Of a stretch of DNA of 64,000 nt, positions 17,506 through 26,902 are shown piece by piece. Position 1 is the stretch's first letter. Each line of letters starts with the position of its first letter. Position numbers and translations under genes: made by a program. The notes beneath the pieces are model-generated. The model ran no database searches. It was not told the origin of the DNA and was given only the letters and a program-made list of their open reading frames with translations. The stretch comes from an uncultured archaeon (GTDB taxonomy: Archaea > Thermoproteota > Nitrososphaeria > JACIWG01), in the NCBI GenBank assembly GCA_938034445.1, contig CALHLD010000005.1:83032-147031 (forward strand), given 5' to 3'.

Positions 17506-17922
17506 CTATTTCTTTATATCTAAAACATGGGAATCGAGCACAATACAAAGAAACTTGCCTATAAAAACAACTTTATCATCTTTTGAAACTTGTACTTCAA
17601 CAAAATGCTTGTTCTTTATTCGTCTGTACACTCTTGCTTTAGCCACTAAAGTGTCCCCAACTTTAACAGGCAACTGGAACTTTACATTCGCCTTATAAAG
17701 GACAACGTTAGGATGGTTGACTGCAACCATTGCAGCATAATCTGCTAAAGAGAATGTGAACCCACCATGTACAAGGCCTTTCTCGTCGACTTTCATGAAA
17801 TCTTGGGTCTTTAAAACTATAATAGACCTTTTTCCGGGAATGAGGTCAACACATTTGCCGGAAATCGTTTCATCGATCTTTTGATGTGTTAGTATCATTT
17901 GCCTCTTCATTTGGCATAACAT
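17506..17922 (-). CDS. Hotdog-fold thioesterase, PaaI/4HBT-like
   Basis: About 138 residues. The hotdog helix motif GLVHGGFTFSLADYAAMVAV (residues about 49-68) is the PaaI-type signature, with the aspartate of the active site in LADYA. It should hydrolyse an acyl- or aryl-CoA thioester. M1, M5 and M9 are possible starts; M9 (17898) is also acceptable, since homologues begin shortly before this point. First gene of a likely two-gene operon with the MFS transporter. Confidence 0.82.
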   Translation of the reverse strand: MLCQMKRQMILTHQKIDETISGKCVDLIPGKRSIIVLKTQDFMKVDEKGLVHGGFTFSLADYAAMVAVNHPNVVLYKANVKFQLPVKVGDTLVAKARVYRRIKNKHFVEVQVSKDDKVVFIGKFLCIVLDSHVLDIKK

Positions 17923-17970
17923 TATACCTTATAAAAAGATTTAATCATTAAGATTGTAACGGTATATGGG

Positions 17971-18897
17971 ATGTTTGAGGAACTTTACAGAAAATCTTTT
18001 TTATTAGATGAGGAAGAGTTCTTGGCTTTATTAAAAAAGGACATTTATTATAATGGTAAACTTTTTTCTATAGAAGGTTCTCTTGTAAAAATCTTATCCA
18101 ATGGCATGGCTCTGGTTATTGGGGATGTCCATGGTGACATAAAATCGTTAAAAGTGATATTTGAGCACATGGATGTTGAAAAATTTTTGTCAAAGGATGA
18201 GAATATCATAATATTTTTGGGAGACTATGTAGATAGAGGACAATATCAATATGAGACTCTAGCATTTATACTACTTTTGAAGGAGAAGTTTAGGGAACAG
18301 GTCTTGCTTTTAAGGGGAAATCATGAACCACATATAGAATTAATTCCCTATCCCCATGATTTTCCACATGTTTTAAGGAATCGTTTTCCTAGCAAATGGG
18401 ATGTCCTTTATAGGGCTTCATTTAACCTTTTTCAAAAGCTTCCTTTAGCCTCTTTTAGCAGTAATGGCATATTTTTTGTTCATGGTGGTCCGCCAATATC
18501 TGATCATAGGCTCTCTTCGCTAAAAAATCCGTCACTAAAGCTTATTGAAGAAGTTCTATGGAGTGATCCAAGGGAAGATGTACTTGAAAGTATGCCATCA
18601 TTTAGGGGTGCCGGTCTATATTTTGGAAAGAATGTTACTGAAAGATTTCTTAAAATTAATGGTTTAACCGCTATAGTTAGGGGCCATGAACCTTGTGAAG
18701 GTTTTAAATTGAATCATAATGGGAAAGTTGTAACCATCTTTTCTAGAGCTGGACCCCCATATTGGAATCATAGTATAGGGTATATGCTTCTACCACTTTC
18801 ATCCAATCTCACTCTAGAGTATTTGAAAAACTGTTTAAAAAATATTGAAGTATCAAATGATGACAATTCTACATTATATGAGTCATATTTCCAATAG
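17971..18897 (+). CDS. PPP-family metallophosphatase (serine/threonine phosphatase-like)
   Basis: 308 residues. All PPP motifs are present: VIGDVHGDIKSL (about 49-60, GDxHG), FLGDYVDRGQ (GDxVDRG), LLRGNHEPH (GNHE), FVHGGPP and VRGHEP (histidine ligands). The enzyme therefore binds two metals and removes phosphate from serine/threonine or other phosphoesters. The last 15 bases overlap the convergent gene that follows. No regulatory subunit is nearby. Confidence 0.9.
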   Translation: MFEELYRKSFLLDEEEFLALLKKDIYYNGKLFSIEGSLVKILSNGMALVIGDVHGDIKSLKVIFEHMDVEKFLSKDENIIIFLGDYVDRGQYQYETLAFILLLKEKFREQVLLLRGNHEPHIELIPYPHDFPHVLRNRFPSKWDVLYRASFNLFQKLPLASFSSNGIFFVHGGPPISDHRLSSLKNPSLKLIEEVLWSDPREDVLESMPSFRGAGLYFGKNVTERFLKINGLTAIVRGHEPCEGFKLNHNGKVVTIFSRAGPPYWNHSIGYMLLPLSSNLTLEYLKNCLKNIEVSNDDNSTLYESYFQ

Positions 18898-19776
18898 TTT
18901 TGACGGATTATCCTTCAACATCTTCTCAATCATATTATCCTCTATTCCAGCATTTTTCAGCATTCTAATATATTCTATTAAGCCTGTGATCGGGTCAGGA
19001 TTATTTATTTGTCCAAGGTCGCTTGAGATAATGCACTTGTCTGCACCAACTTTTTTTATTGCATCAGCTACCTGTTTTGGGTCAAGTCTTTCAGAGCTGT
19101 CTATGCAAGAGAATGCACTATGCTCCAAGTATGCTCCCATTTCAGCCAGTTTTAATTGTTCTTCTTGGCTGAATCTGGTTACAGAGTAGTCTACATGCGT
19201 GACTATAATCTTTTTAACCCCTCTACCTCTTGCCTCTTTAACAAGTTTAAAAATCTCTTCTTTGGTAAGGTGCCCTGTTCCCAATATCATGTCGTTTTCT
19301 GAAACCAAATCTAGTATCTCATATATTTCGTTCTTTAATTTTCCTTTCTCGTCAACAATTTTTAACCCTTCTCTGATAGTTAAATCTATTGGCTTTAGGA
19401 ATATCTTTGGATCATATTTAGTTTGTCCTGCTTTTTTTAAATGGTTTTCTGAATGAAAGGTCGGCATCCAAACCTGTTTTGCATCAAAACCTACTGCAAC
19501 TTTGACAGCGTAGGGATTGAGTCCTCCTACGGAATAGTTTAATACAACTCCTCCAAAAAATTTTATTTCAGGTACTATACTTTTTACATGTTGAACTCTG
19601 TTATATGTTGGTGTGTAATTGCTTTTTGAAATTATTGCTTTATAGCCTGCGGCTCTACCCATTTTTGCAAGTTCTATTTCTGTAACTGATCTTCTAGTGA
19701 TATCGGGTGCGCAGTGGACATGTAGGTCGCACGCTCCATTTAGGAGCCTTTTATACTCTTGATTAAGATCTTTCAT
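18883..19776 (-). CDS. DUF6282-like amidohydrolase-fold protein
   Basis: 297 residues of TIM-barrel metallohydrolase type. The N-terminal DLHVHCAPDITRRS has the HxH metal motif, followed by AIISKSNYTPTYNRV, GTGHLTKEEI, VTHVDYSVTRFS and IISSDLGQINNPDP with further histidine and aspartate ligands. These features fit the DUF6282 family (related to PHP/amidohydrolase enzymes), whose substrate is not known to me. It lies 21 bases beyond the end of lysC in the same direction and may be the last gene of the lysC/asd transcript. Confidence 0.75.
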   Translation of the reverse strand: MKDLNQEYKRLLNGACDLHVHCAPDITRRSVTEIELAKMGRAAGYKAIISKSNYTPTYNRVQHVKSIVPEIKFFGGVVLNYSVGGLNPYAVKVAVGFDAKQVWMPTFHSENHLKKAGQTKYDPKIFLKPIDLTIREGLKIVDEKGKLKNEIYEILDLVSENDMILGTGHLTKEEIFKLVKEARGRGVKKIIVTHVDYSVTRFSQEEQLKLAEMGAYLEHSAFSCIDSSERLDPKQVADAIKKVGADKCIISSDLGQINNPDPITGLIEYIRMLKNAGIEDNMIEKMLKDNPSKLLEI

Positions 19777-19797
19777 ACCATTTAATATGATATGTTT

Positions 19798-21207
19798 TTA
19801 TTTAAAATTTTGTACCTGGCTTTGTCCTATTTTCTCGATGAACTCTTTATGAAGTGCTTTAAGCGCCCTTAAGCCGTCTGCCTCCTTTACTACAAAACTT
19901 ATGTTCAATTCGCTTGAACCTTGAGCTATCATTCGAACATTTACTCCTGCATCTGCGACAGCCTTAAACATTCTTGCAGCAACTCCAGGTGTACCTTTCA
20001 TACCTTCTCCAACACATGCTATTGCGCATATGTCATCCTCTAACTCTAACCTTTTTGCCCCATTACCAAACTCTTCCATCAACATTTCATACACTTTTTT
20101 TGCATTCTCTTTTTTTATGACTATGCTAATATTCGACTCTGATATACTCTGAGATATCATCATCACATTAGATTTTGCTTCAGCTACCTTGTTAAAGAAT
20201 CTTGCTGCCATACCAATTTCTCCCACCATCGAAGCACCTTTTATAGTGATCATGCAAATGTCCTTTATTAGCGAAATTACTTTAACAACAGAAGGATATG
20301 GTCTAGTGATTGACTTCATAATTTTTGTACCATCATGCTTTGGGTTGAACGTATTCTTTATTCTTACTGGAATATTCTTCTCAATTACAGGCTCTAATGC
20401 TCTTGGATGTAATGCTTTTGCACCCAAGATCGCCATCTCCATAGCTTCTTCGTAAGTTATTTCCGGCAAGGTTACTGCCTCAGAAACCAATTTTGGGTCA
20501 GCTGACATTATTCCGTTGACGTCGCTCCAAATAATAACTTCATCAGCATCTATAGCATTAGCTAATATTGTAGCACTATAATCGCTTCCACCTCTCCCTA
20601 AAGTTGTTATGATTCCATCTTCTGTAACTCCAGCAAACCCTCCAACAACTGGAATAACATTATCATCTAATAGAGGTAAAATCGTTTCTGAAACCTTCTT
20701 CCTAACCAATTCCATTAGAGGTGTTGCTTGTCCAAATCTAGAGTTTGTGATAATGCCTGCTTCACCGCCGGTGAAGGACTTTGACTTGAAACCCCTAGAA
20801 GCTAGTGTTGCTGAAGCTATTTCTGCTGAATATCTTTCTCCAAAACTTGCTACATAATCCAAGCTTCTGGCTGTAACCTCTCTCAAGTAAAGTATTCCAT
20901 AAAGAACATGTTTAAGCTCCTCGTCAGCTTTTTCTAGTCTCTCATCAAGCCAAGAAGGTAATGTTCCAATAGAATTTTTTGCAACTTTCCTATGCAGTTC
21001 CTTTATCTCTTGTAAGAAGCCCTTTATCCACTTCTCGTCTCCCATTTCAGCTTTTCTAGTCGCCTCAAGTAACTTGTCTGTAATACCCTTTAATGCTGAC
21101 ACAACTACAACAACTTTATCACTTCTATAGTCTGATAGAATATCACATATCCTCAGATACCCTGCATCCTTAACAGATGTGCCGCCAAACTTCATTACAT
21201 ATTTCAT
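19798..21207 (-). CDS. lysC: Aspartate kinase
   Basis: About 469 residues: kinase domain with KFGGTSVKD at the N-terminus, RSLDYVASFGERYSAEI and GRGGSDYSATILANAI for ATP/aspartate binding, then two ACT domains (from about 310, each with a V.MI.Q..SE.NIS motif), which usually mediate feedback by lysine or threonine. It phosphorylates aspartate, the first step to threonine, methionine and diaminopimelate/lysine. I prefer ATG 21207 (MKYVMKFGG); a TTG at 21219 adds four residues. It follows asd with a gap of under 20 bases. Confidence 0.93.
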   Translation of the reverse strand: MKYVMKFGGTSVKDAGYLRICDILSDYRSDKVVVVVSALKGITDKLLEATRKAEMGDEKWIKGFLQEIKELHRKVAKNSIGTLPSWLDERLEKADEELKHVLYGILYLREVTARSLDYVASFGERYSAEIASATLASRGFKSKSFTGGEAGIITNSRFGQATPLMELVRKKVSETILPLLDDNVIPVVGGFAGVTEDGIITTLGRGGSDYSATILANAIDADEVIIWSDVNGIMSADPKLVSEAVTLPEITYEEAMEMAILGAKALHPRALEPVIEKNIPVRIKNTFNPKHDGTKIMKSITRPYPSVVKVISLIKDICMITIKGASMVGEIGMAARFFNKVAEAKSNVMMISQSISESNISIVIKKENAKKVYEMLMEEFGNGAKRLELEDDICAIACVGEGMKGTPGVAARMFKAVADAGVNVRMIAQGSSELNISFVVKEADGLRALKALHKEFIEKIGQSQVQNFK

Positions 21208-21221
21208 AGTTGCATCCAATT

Positions 21222-22277
21222 CTATTTAATATACCCCATTTTATAGAGGAGTTCCGCTGTAAGAATCGCGTTCCCCGCTGCACCCCTTATAGTATTGTGA
21301 CTTAGCACAGTAAACTGGAGTGAATATTCGTCCAATCCTCTCCTCACTCTTCCAACAACAACGCTCATACCTGGAACGGAACCTGAATCCCTATCCCTCC
21401 TAGGCTGTGGCCTATCATTTTCTTCTCTTACTATTATCGGATTTTCTGGTGCTGATGGAAGCTTAAGCTCCTGAGGTACGCCCTTGAATTCTCTTAAAAC
21501 TCCTTTAGCCTCATCAACATTAACCTTCTTCTCAGTCTCTATATAAACGCACTCTAGATGTCCATCTATTACGGGAACACGATTGCATGAAGCAGCAACC
21601 ATCATATCGTTTTCCAAAATAACTCCATTCTGGAATCTACCTAAAATCTTTCTAGTTTCCCTAGCAACTTTTTCTTCCTCATCCTTAATATATGGTATAA
21701 CGTTATCGATGATTAGAAGGCTGGGTACACCAGGATAACCTGCACCGCTTACAGCCTGCATTGTCGTAACAAAAACTTTCTTAACATTATATGCTTCATC
21801 TAAAGGTTTTAAGGCTACAGCGAGGCCTGTTGTTGTACAGTTTGGGCCTGTTACAATAAAACCGTTCCAACCACGTTCCCTTCTTTGCCTTTCAATAATC
21901 TTAATATGTTCAGAATTGAGTTCAGGTATTATTATGGGCACATCGCTTTCCATTCTATATGCACTAGTATCGCTTACTACAGGATATTTTTGTGCAAATT
22001 TTCCTTCAACTTCTCTTGCAACTTCAGAGGGTAAGCAGCTAAAGAACAAGTCTGCACTCTGTCTTTCGGGTTCAATTTCGCTTACGATAACCTCTTTAAC
22101 TTTTGATGGCGGATCATATGATCCAACCCACTCTACAGCTTCACCAAATTTTTTTCCAGCCGAACGTTTACCCATTAAAAGAGAGATCTCAAACCAAGGA
22201 TGTTTTTCAAGTAACCTAATATATTGTTGGCCTACCATTCCTGTAGCTCCCATTATGGCCACATTTAACTTACCCAT
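21222..22277 (-). CDS. asd: Aspartate-semialdehyde dehydrogenase
   Basis: 351 residues, typical of the archaeal/fungal type. NADP-binding GATGMVGQQYIRLL, active-site cysteine in GPNCTTTGLAV, substrate-binding region with the catalytic histidine in CNRVPVIDGHLEC, and VGRVRRGLDEYSLQF near the end. It reduces aspartyl phosphate, the product of the neighbouring kinase, to the semialdehyde. Gene order asd-lysC on the minus strand; divergent from threonine synthase, with about 155 bases of AT-rich promoter DNA between. Confidence 0.94.
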   Translation of the reverse strand: MGKLNVAIMGATGMVGQQYIRLLEKHPWFEISLLMGKRSAGKKFGEAVEWVGSYDPPSKVKEVIVSEIEPERQSADLFFSCLPSEVAREVEGKFAQKYPVVSDTSAYRMESDVPIIIPELNSEHIKIIERQRRERGWNGFIVTGPNCTTTGLAVALKPLDEAYNVKKVFVTTMQAVSGAGYPGVPSLLIIDNVIPYIKDEEEKVARETRKILGRFQNGVILENDMMVAASCNRVPVIDGHLECVYIETEKKVNVDEAKGVLREFKGVPQELKLPSAPENPIIVREENDRPQPRRDRDSGSVPGMSVVVGRVRRGLDEYSLQFTVLSHNTIRGAAGNAILTAELLYKMGYIK

Positions 22278-22432
22278 TGCCTCACCATTGCCTCTTTTCT
22301 CCTAAAATAGTTTTTTATATACTTTTGCGTTCCTTAAAATGATCATAATATTAAAATTTTTTAAATTTTTTTGAAATTTTATGTCAAAAGATATTGCAGT
22401 AAAATGTTAAATATTCCCTCTAATTCTACTGG

Positions 22433-23776
22433 TTGGAGTTGAAAGTTAGAGCATATCTTAAATGTATAATTCCAAGCTGTGGCAAACGTTATCCTATAGA
22501 AACTACAAGAACTTTTTGTGATTGTGGTAATCTTCTGGATGTAGTTTATGAAGGAAGTTTCACAAAGTCCCTAATCGAAGTTTTCTATGAAAGAAGGAAT
22601 CATGAAAACAATATTTTTAATGAAAGTGGTGTATGGCGTTTTAGGGAGCTCATAAACTTTACTGGAACTGATTCTGAAGCTTACGATGAATATAGTAAAG
22701 TTTTTGTTTCATTTGATGGTGCTGAAGGAAGAACAAGACCATATGAGATGACCAAGGTTGCTGAATACGTTGGCATGCCAAAGGAGAACGTCCTTTTCCA
22801 GCCAGAGGGCCTTAATCCAAGTGGCTCATTCAAGGATAATGGTATCGCCACCGGTTTAACTCACGCGAAAATGCTTGGTGTAAAGGAAGTTATATGTGCT
22901 TCTACGGGGAATACTTCTGCTTCTGTAGCAATGTATGCTGCAAATGAGGGTATAAAGGCAAGCATTTATGTTCCTAAGGATGAAATCGCATTGGGAAAGT
23001 TGGCTCAAGCTTTCCAGTTTAATGCATGCGTGTATCAGGTTATAGGTAATTTTGATGACGCGCTAAAAGTTGTTTTACAGAAGGGGCGGGAGGGTGCATA
23101 TATTATGAATTCTGTTAACCCCTTTAGGCTTGAAGGCCAAAAGACCATGATATACAGGATGCTTGAATACCTTAACTGGAATCCACCGGACTGGCTTGTT
23201 TTTCCAAGAGGCAATATGGGTAACTGTTCAGCCTTCGGAAAGGCAATAATGGAACTTTATGAATGGGGTTGGATAAAGAAGAAGCCAAGGTTTGTTGCAG
23301 TAGACGCTAAAGGCTCCAACACCTTCTACACTCTATACAATGGTCTCTATAATGGTGAACCATTAAGGTGGAATAATGGCAATGTTAATGAAGACCTAAT
23401 TAAAGATTATTATTCCTACTTGGACAAGAATAATTTAAAGCCTAAGACTATTGCAACAGCAATACAAATTGGTAGGCCGGTAAACATAAAGAAGGGGCTA
23501 AGGAGTCTCGAGTACACAAATGGTATAAGTGTACAAGTTGAGGATAAGGATATGGAGGACGGTATAGCTGTTGTTGGAAGTAATGGATTTGATTGTGAAC
23601 ACGCTTCAGCCTCATGTGTAGCTGCAATAAAAAAGCTAGTTGAAGAAGAGATAATAAAAAAGGATGATAAGGTTGTAGCAATATTGACTGGAAGGCTAAA
23701 GGATCCGGATGCAATGATAAAATATCATCTTGGAAATAACAGGTTTTCTAATCCTCCTAAAATAGTAAGGATATAA
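22433..23776 (+). CDS. thrC: Threonine synthase
   Basis: 447 residues. N-terminal cysteines C11/C16 and C29/C31 form the zinc-ribbon-like extension of this subgroup. The PLP lysine is K134 in NPSGSFKDNG; the phosphate-binding loop follows in STGNTSASVAMYAA, and SNGFDCEHASA is near the end. It converts O-phosphohomoserine to threonine. The start is TTG at 22433, placed about 25 bases after a TATA-like TTAAATATT (22408-22416), so the message is probably leaderless. It converges on thrB with a one-base gap. Confidence 0.92.
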   Translation: MELKVRAYLKCIIPSCGKRYPIETTRTFCDCGNLLDVVYEGSFTKSLIEVFYERRNHENNIFNESGVWRFRELINFTGTDSEAYDEYSKVFVSFDGAEGRTRPYEMTKVAEYVGMPKENVLFQPEGLNPSGSFKDNGIATGLTHAKMLGVKEVICASTGNTSASVAMYAANEGIKASIYVPKDEIALGKLAQAFQFNACVYQVIGNFDDALKVVLQKGREGAYIMNSVNPFRLEGQKTMIYRMLEYLNWNPPDWLVFPRGNMGNCSAFGKAIMELYEWGWIKKKPRFVAVDAKGSNTFYTLYNGLYNGEPLRWNNGNVNEDLIKDYYSYLDKNNLKPKTIATAIQIGRPVNIKKGLRSLEYTNGISVQVEDKDMEDGIAVVGSNGFDCEHASASCVAAIKKLVEEEIIKKDDKVVAILTGRLKDPDAMIKYHLGNNRFSNPPKIVRI

Positions 23777-23777
23777 C

Positions 23778-24737
23778 TTAAAGATACTTAACTATTCTAC
23801 AACCCTGTCCAGGTTTGGTGCAAATGTACGTAGCCTCATAGCCTTCTCTAGAAAATGCTGAACACATTTCTTCACCAATGTTATCTCCATCAACTTTGGT
23901 TAAATCGTAGAATGCAATCATACTTGGTCCAGCTCCACTAATTGTTACACCTAAAGCCCCTGCCATTAAAGCAGACTTTTTAACAGAATCGTATCCTGGA
24001 ATAAGTTTTGACCTTGCTGGTTCAACAACTGCATCGCTTAGTGAACGTGCAAAAAGTTTTAGGTCCTTTGTTAAAATTGCTGCAACCAATGCTGAGGCAT
24101 GGCCAACATTATGTACAAGCTTATCCAATTCTATAAGCTTAGGTATTACTGCACGAAACTGTTCAGTCTTTTTTTGGCCGTAAGAAATCTTCGGCGAAGC
24201 TACACATATTCCAAGATTTTCTGGAAGATCGAACCTTAGAACATCGATTGGATCATATGACCTTATAAGCGTAAACCCTCCTAAAAGTGATGCTGAAACA
24301 TTATCTGCATGAGGCTTTCCAGCGGAAGCGACTTCTCCTTCAGCAGCATATTTTACAAGGCTATTCCTATCTAAGTTCAATGAAAATAGTTCATTGATTC
24401 CATATGCCACAGCAGCGGCAGAAGCAGCGCTGCTACCTAGTCCCATTCCAACAGGCACACCCTTAACAATCCTAATTTCAATATTATATGGTAGACTATA
24501 GTCTTTAACAAGCTTCTTTGCAACAACACCAGCAGTATTTCCGTCAACAATGTCTGGTATATTTCTGCTATCTAATCCTTCAACAAAAACTTTTAGCCCC
24601 CCCTCCTCTTTCAAATAAATTGTGACCATATCTTTTGGAAACTCAACCGCTATTGCGAAAACGTCGAATCCTGGTCCAACGTTTGCTGAAGAAGCCGGTG
24701 CCTCTACAACAATACCCCTACATTTTTTTAAACCCAT
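23778..24737 (-). CDS. thrB: Homoserine kinase (GHMP family)
   Basis: 319 residues. GHMP motifs: PASSANVGPGFDVFAIA at the N-terminus, ATP-binding VPVGMGLGSSAASAAA (about 91-106), and VTISGAGPSMIAF near 275. It makes O-phosphohomoserine for threonine synthase next door. With lysC, asd and thrC, four of the five aspartate-to-threonine steps are here; a homoserine dehydrogenase gene is not in the window. Confidence 0.93.
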   Translation of the reverse strand: MGLKKCRGIVVEAPASSANVGPGFDVFAIAVEFPKDMVTIYLKEEGGLKVFVEGLDSRNIPDIVDGNTAGVVAKKLVKDYSLPYNIEIRIVKGVPVGMGLGSSAASAAAVAYGINELFSLNLDRNSLVKYAAEGEVASAGKPHADNVSASLLGGFTLIRSYDPIDVLRFDLPENLGICVASPKISYGQKKTEQFRAVIPKLIELDKLVHNVGHASALVAAILTKDLKLFARSLSDAVVEPARSKLIPGYDSVKKSALMAGALGVTISGAGPSMIAFYDLTKVDGDNIGEEMCSAFSREGYEATYICTKPGQGCRIVKYL

Positions 24738-24822
24738 ACTTTTCTCTTAAACCATCCCATTAATGGTCTATTTAAAAATTTAATTCCCCAAACCATTTTT
24801 GAATACATGTTTAAGGAAAAAT

Positions 24823-24838
24823 TATATTCTAGAATATA
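24823..24838. promoter_or_regulatory. Perfect 16-bp palindrome in the promoter of the UspA-like gene
   Basis: TATATTCTAGAATATA is a perfect 16-base palindrome 22 bases before the preferred ATG of the universal stress protein gene. It contains or overlaps a TATA-like element, so a dimeric regulator bound here would affect initiation. No regulator is assigned. Confidence 0.45.
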
Positions 24839-24859
24839 GACTATATTGTGGAGAAAGAA

Positions 24860-25315
24860 ATGGAAAAGATTCTGGTTGCGTTTGATGGTTTAGAGGAAAG
24901 TAAGAAAGCGCTCTCAATTGCGCTAAAGCTAGCATCTTTCTTCGATAGTCATGTTACAATATTGAATGTTGCAGGCCAATCTGTTGTTCCAATAGTGCCG
25001 TCTTCACTATCATCCCATGTGGGTGAATCTCAGGGTGCAATTTATCCTTTACCTGAACATATAAGGGATATGATGGTTAAAGAGGCGATGAAAATACTTT
25101 CTGAAACAAAGGAGGATGTTGAAAAGGTGTGGAATAAACTGGATTTTGCAATAGTCTTCGGCGACCCAGCTTCAGAAATTATCAAGGAATCTCAAAAATC
25201 CTATGATCTAATAGTTATAGGCTACAGGAGTATACACTCTCCTATAATGTCGCTTGGAAATGTTGCTGAAAAGGTTGTGAAAAATGCTACATGCTCTGTT
25301 CTAGTAATAAGGTAA
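24860..25315 (+). CDS. Universal stress protein (UspA family)
   Basis: About 151 residues, single Usp domain. N-terminal ILVAFDGLEESKKALSIAL, an acidic loop, and the C-terminal ATP-binding pattern VIGYRSIHSPIMSLGNVAEKV (G-x2-G-x9-G-S/T type, here with G replaced in part: GYRS...SLGNVA), so nucleotide binding may be atypical. I use ATG 24860, which has GGAG six bases upstream; GTG 24848 adds four residues. It converges on the Lrp gene with a four-base gap. Confidence 0.85.
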   Translation: MEKILVAFDGLEESKKALSIALKLASFFDSHVTILNVAGQSVVPIVPSSLSSHVGESQGAIYPLPEHIRDMMVKEAMKILSETKEDVEKVWNKLDFAIVFGDPASEIIKESQKSYDLIVIGYRSIHSPIMSLGNVAEKVVKNATCSVLVIR

Positions 25316-25319
25316 AAGT

Positions 25320-25763
25320 TTAGAAATTTTCCTTTATTGTCTGGAAAACTACACATGTTTGAGTCTTCTGTATTCCCCTCATCATCCTTAACCTGTCTAT
25401 CACAAGTTTTCCTATTTCTTCAACAGACGCTGTTCTAACCTTCAAAATAATATCCCATTCACCAGAAATAAGAGATACTTCATAAACTTCAGGTATTTTT
25501 GCTATTTCCTCAGCCAAATTCCTTTGAGAGAGGTTACTTTCTCCACTAAAGCTTACAAGGATAAATGCTGTAACACCCTTACCTATTTTCGAATAATCTG
25601 GTATTGCAGCAAACTTTCTTATAACCTTCTCCTTCATCAACTTTTTTATCCTCTCTTGAACTGTAGCCCTCGGAATGCCCAGCTCGTAGGCGATCTCAAC
25701 TACAGACTTTCTTCCATTTTCTATCAGCTTCCACAAAATTTTCCAATCTTTTTCGTCCAACAT
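25320..25763 (-). CDS. Lrp/AsnC-family transcriptional regulator
   Basis: 147 residues with an N-terminal winged helix (LGIPRATVQERIKKLMKEKV, about 26-46) and a C-terminal RAM (ligand-binding) domain with VSLISGEWDIILKVR. It is divergent from an asparagine synthetase gene and shares its 70-base promoter, which suggests control of that gene, possibly by asparagine, as with bacterial AsnC. The link is inferred from position and from matching repeats at both start codons. Confidence 0.88.
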   Translation of the reverse strand: MLDEKDWKILWKLIENGRKSVVEIAYELGIPRATVQERIKKLMKEKVIRKFAAIPDYSKIGKGVTAFILVSFSGESNLSQRNLAEEIAKIPEVYEVSLISGEWDIILKVRTASVEEIGKLVIDRLRMMRGIQKTQTCVVFQTIKENF

Positions 25764-25836
25764 TATGGCATAATGCTAAATTATAATAGTATATATAGTT
25801 TTTTATCAACTATATGCCAAAAACTATAGCATAATG
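25761..25836. promoter_or_regulatory. Bidirectional promoter with repeated AGCATAATG/ATGCCA motifs
   Basis: A central TATA-like AGTATATATAG (25789-25799) can serve both genes. Reading outward from it, the left arm has AGCATTATGCCATAATG ending at the Lrp start and the right arm has ATGCCA then AGCATAATG ending at the asparagine synthetase start. Both start codons lie in a copy of the same word. This is a likely site for the Lrp-type regulator and implies leaderless or near-leaderless transcripts. Confidence 0.5.
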
Positions 25837-26853
25837 TTTTTTAATAGTACTAAATCCGCATCCTCTTGCATGCAGAAGAGGGAAATAGATTTGGAAATTG
25901 GCGAAGTAGATTTGCCTAAACCCCTAGAACAAATTTCTGGGAATGAAATTGAAAGAAAAATGTATATTGCTAAGGTTATGACAAAAACTTTAAGCTATCT
26001 TACCCAAACTTTCGTAGAAAATGGTTTTGAATGGCTACTTCCTGTAGTATTTTCTAAATCTACAGACCCTCTTTGGCCAGACCCTGGTGCCTCGATAGAA
26101 AAACGTATTGAAACAGAAGTTTATGGTGAGACGGTGAGGACAACTTTAAGCATGATTGTTCACAAGATTGTAGCCTCGTCTTTGGTTATGCCAAAACTTT
26201 TTACTCTCTCACCTAATGTTAGAGTTGAAAGGAGGGAGCGCCGTTTTACGGGGTGGCATCTTTATGAATTCACTCAACTTGATTTTGAGATTCGGGGTGC
26301 AAGCTCTTCTGACGTTATATCTTTTGTAGACTCTATAATAAAGGGTTTAATATTCTATTTAAAGAAAAATGCTAGGGAAGAATTGAAATATCTTAACGTT
26401 TATGATAATTTAAGAGTTCCAGAGCTGCCTTTGAAAGTTTATGATCGAATTTGGTTGGAGAAGAAGTATGGACAAGAATGGGAGTCCATTTTCAAGCATG
26501 AAATTAGTGAGCCTTCATGGATCATAAACATTCCTAGAGAATTCTATGATTATGAAGACTTTTCTACAGGACAGTGGGATAACTATGACCTTATACTACC
26601 AAAATATGGTGAAGTACTCTCGGGGTCTAGAAGGGAATGGGAATACGATAAACTTTTAAAAAAGATGGAACGTGATGGTGTTAGAAAAGAAAATTATCTA
26701 CTTCTACTTAAACTTGCTAGAGAAGGCAAAATTAAGCCTTCAGCCGGAGCCGGTATTGGTGTTGAAAGGCTGGTGTGCTGGATTGTAGGCTCAAAGCATG
26801 TGGGAGAAGTTCAACTATTTCCAAAAATACCTGGAATTGTATACGACCTATAA
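25834..26853 (+). CDS. AsnRS-like archaeal asparagine synthetase
   Basis: 339 residues resembling the catalytic core of class IIb Asp/Asn-tRNA synthetases without an anticodon-binding domain. Motif 2 is seen in RFTGWHLYEFTQLDFEI and motif 3 in GAGIGVERLVCWIVG near the C-terminus. Archaeal proteins of this build (type member in Pyrococcus abyssi) make asparagine from aspartate and ammonia. The adjacent AsnC-type regulator supports this. N-terminal residues 1-12 are not obviously conserved; the ATG at 25834 is chosen from promoter position, and M13 (25870) is an alternative. Confidence 0.8.
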   Translation: MFFNSTKSASSCMQKREIDLEIGEVDLPKPLEQISGNEIERKMYIAKVMTKTLSYLTQTFVENGFEWLLPVVFSKSTDPLWPDPGASIEKRIETEVYGETVRTTLSMIVHKIVASSLVMPKLFTLSPNVRVERRERRFTGWHLYEFTQLDFEIRGASSSDVISFVDSIIKGLIFYLKKNAREELKYLNVYDNLRVPELPLKVYDRIWLEKKYGQEWESIFKHEISEPSWIINIPREFYDYEDFSTGQWDNYDLILPKYGEVLSGSRREWEYDKLLKKMERDGVRKENYLLLLKLAREGKIKPSAGAGIGVERLVCWIVGSKHVGEVQLFPKIPGIVYDL

Positions 26854-26902
26854 AAAAGGGTTTAGAAAAGCTTAAGAATACTATCTTGAATCAAATAATT
26901 TT

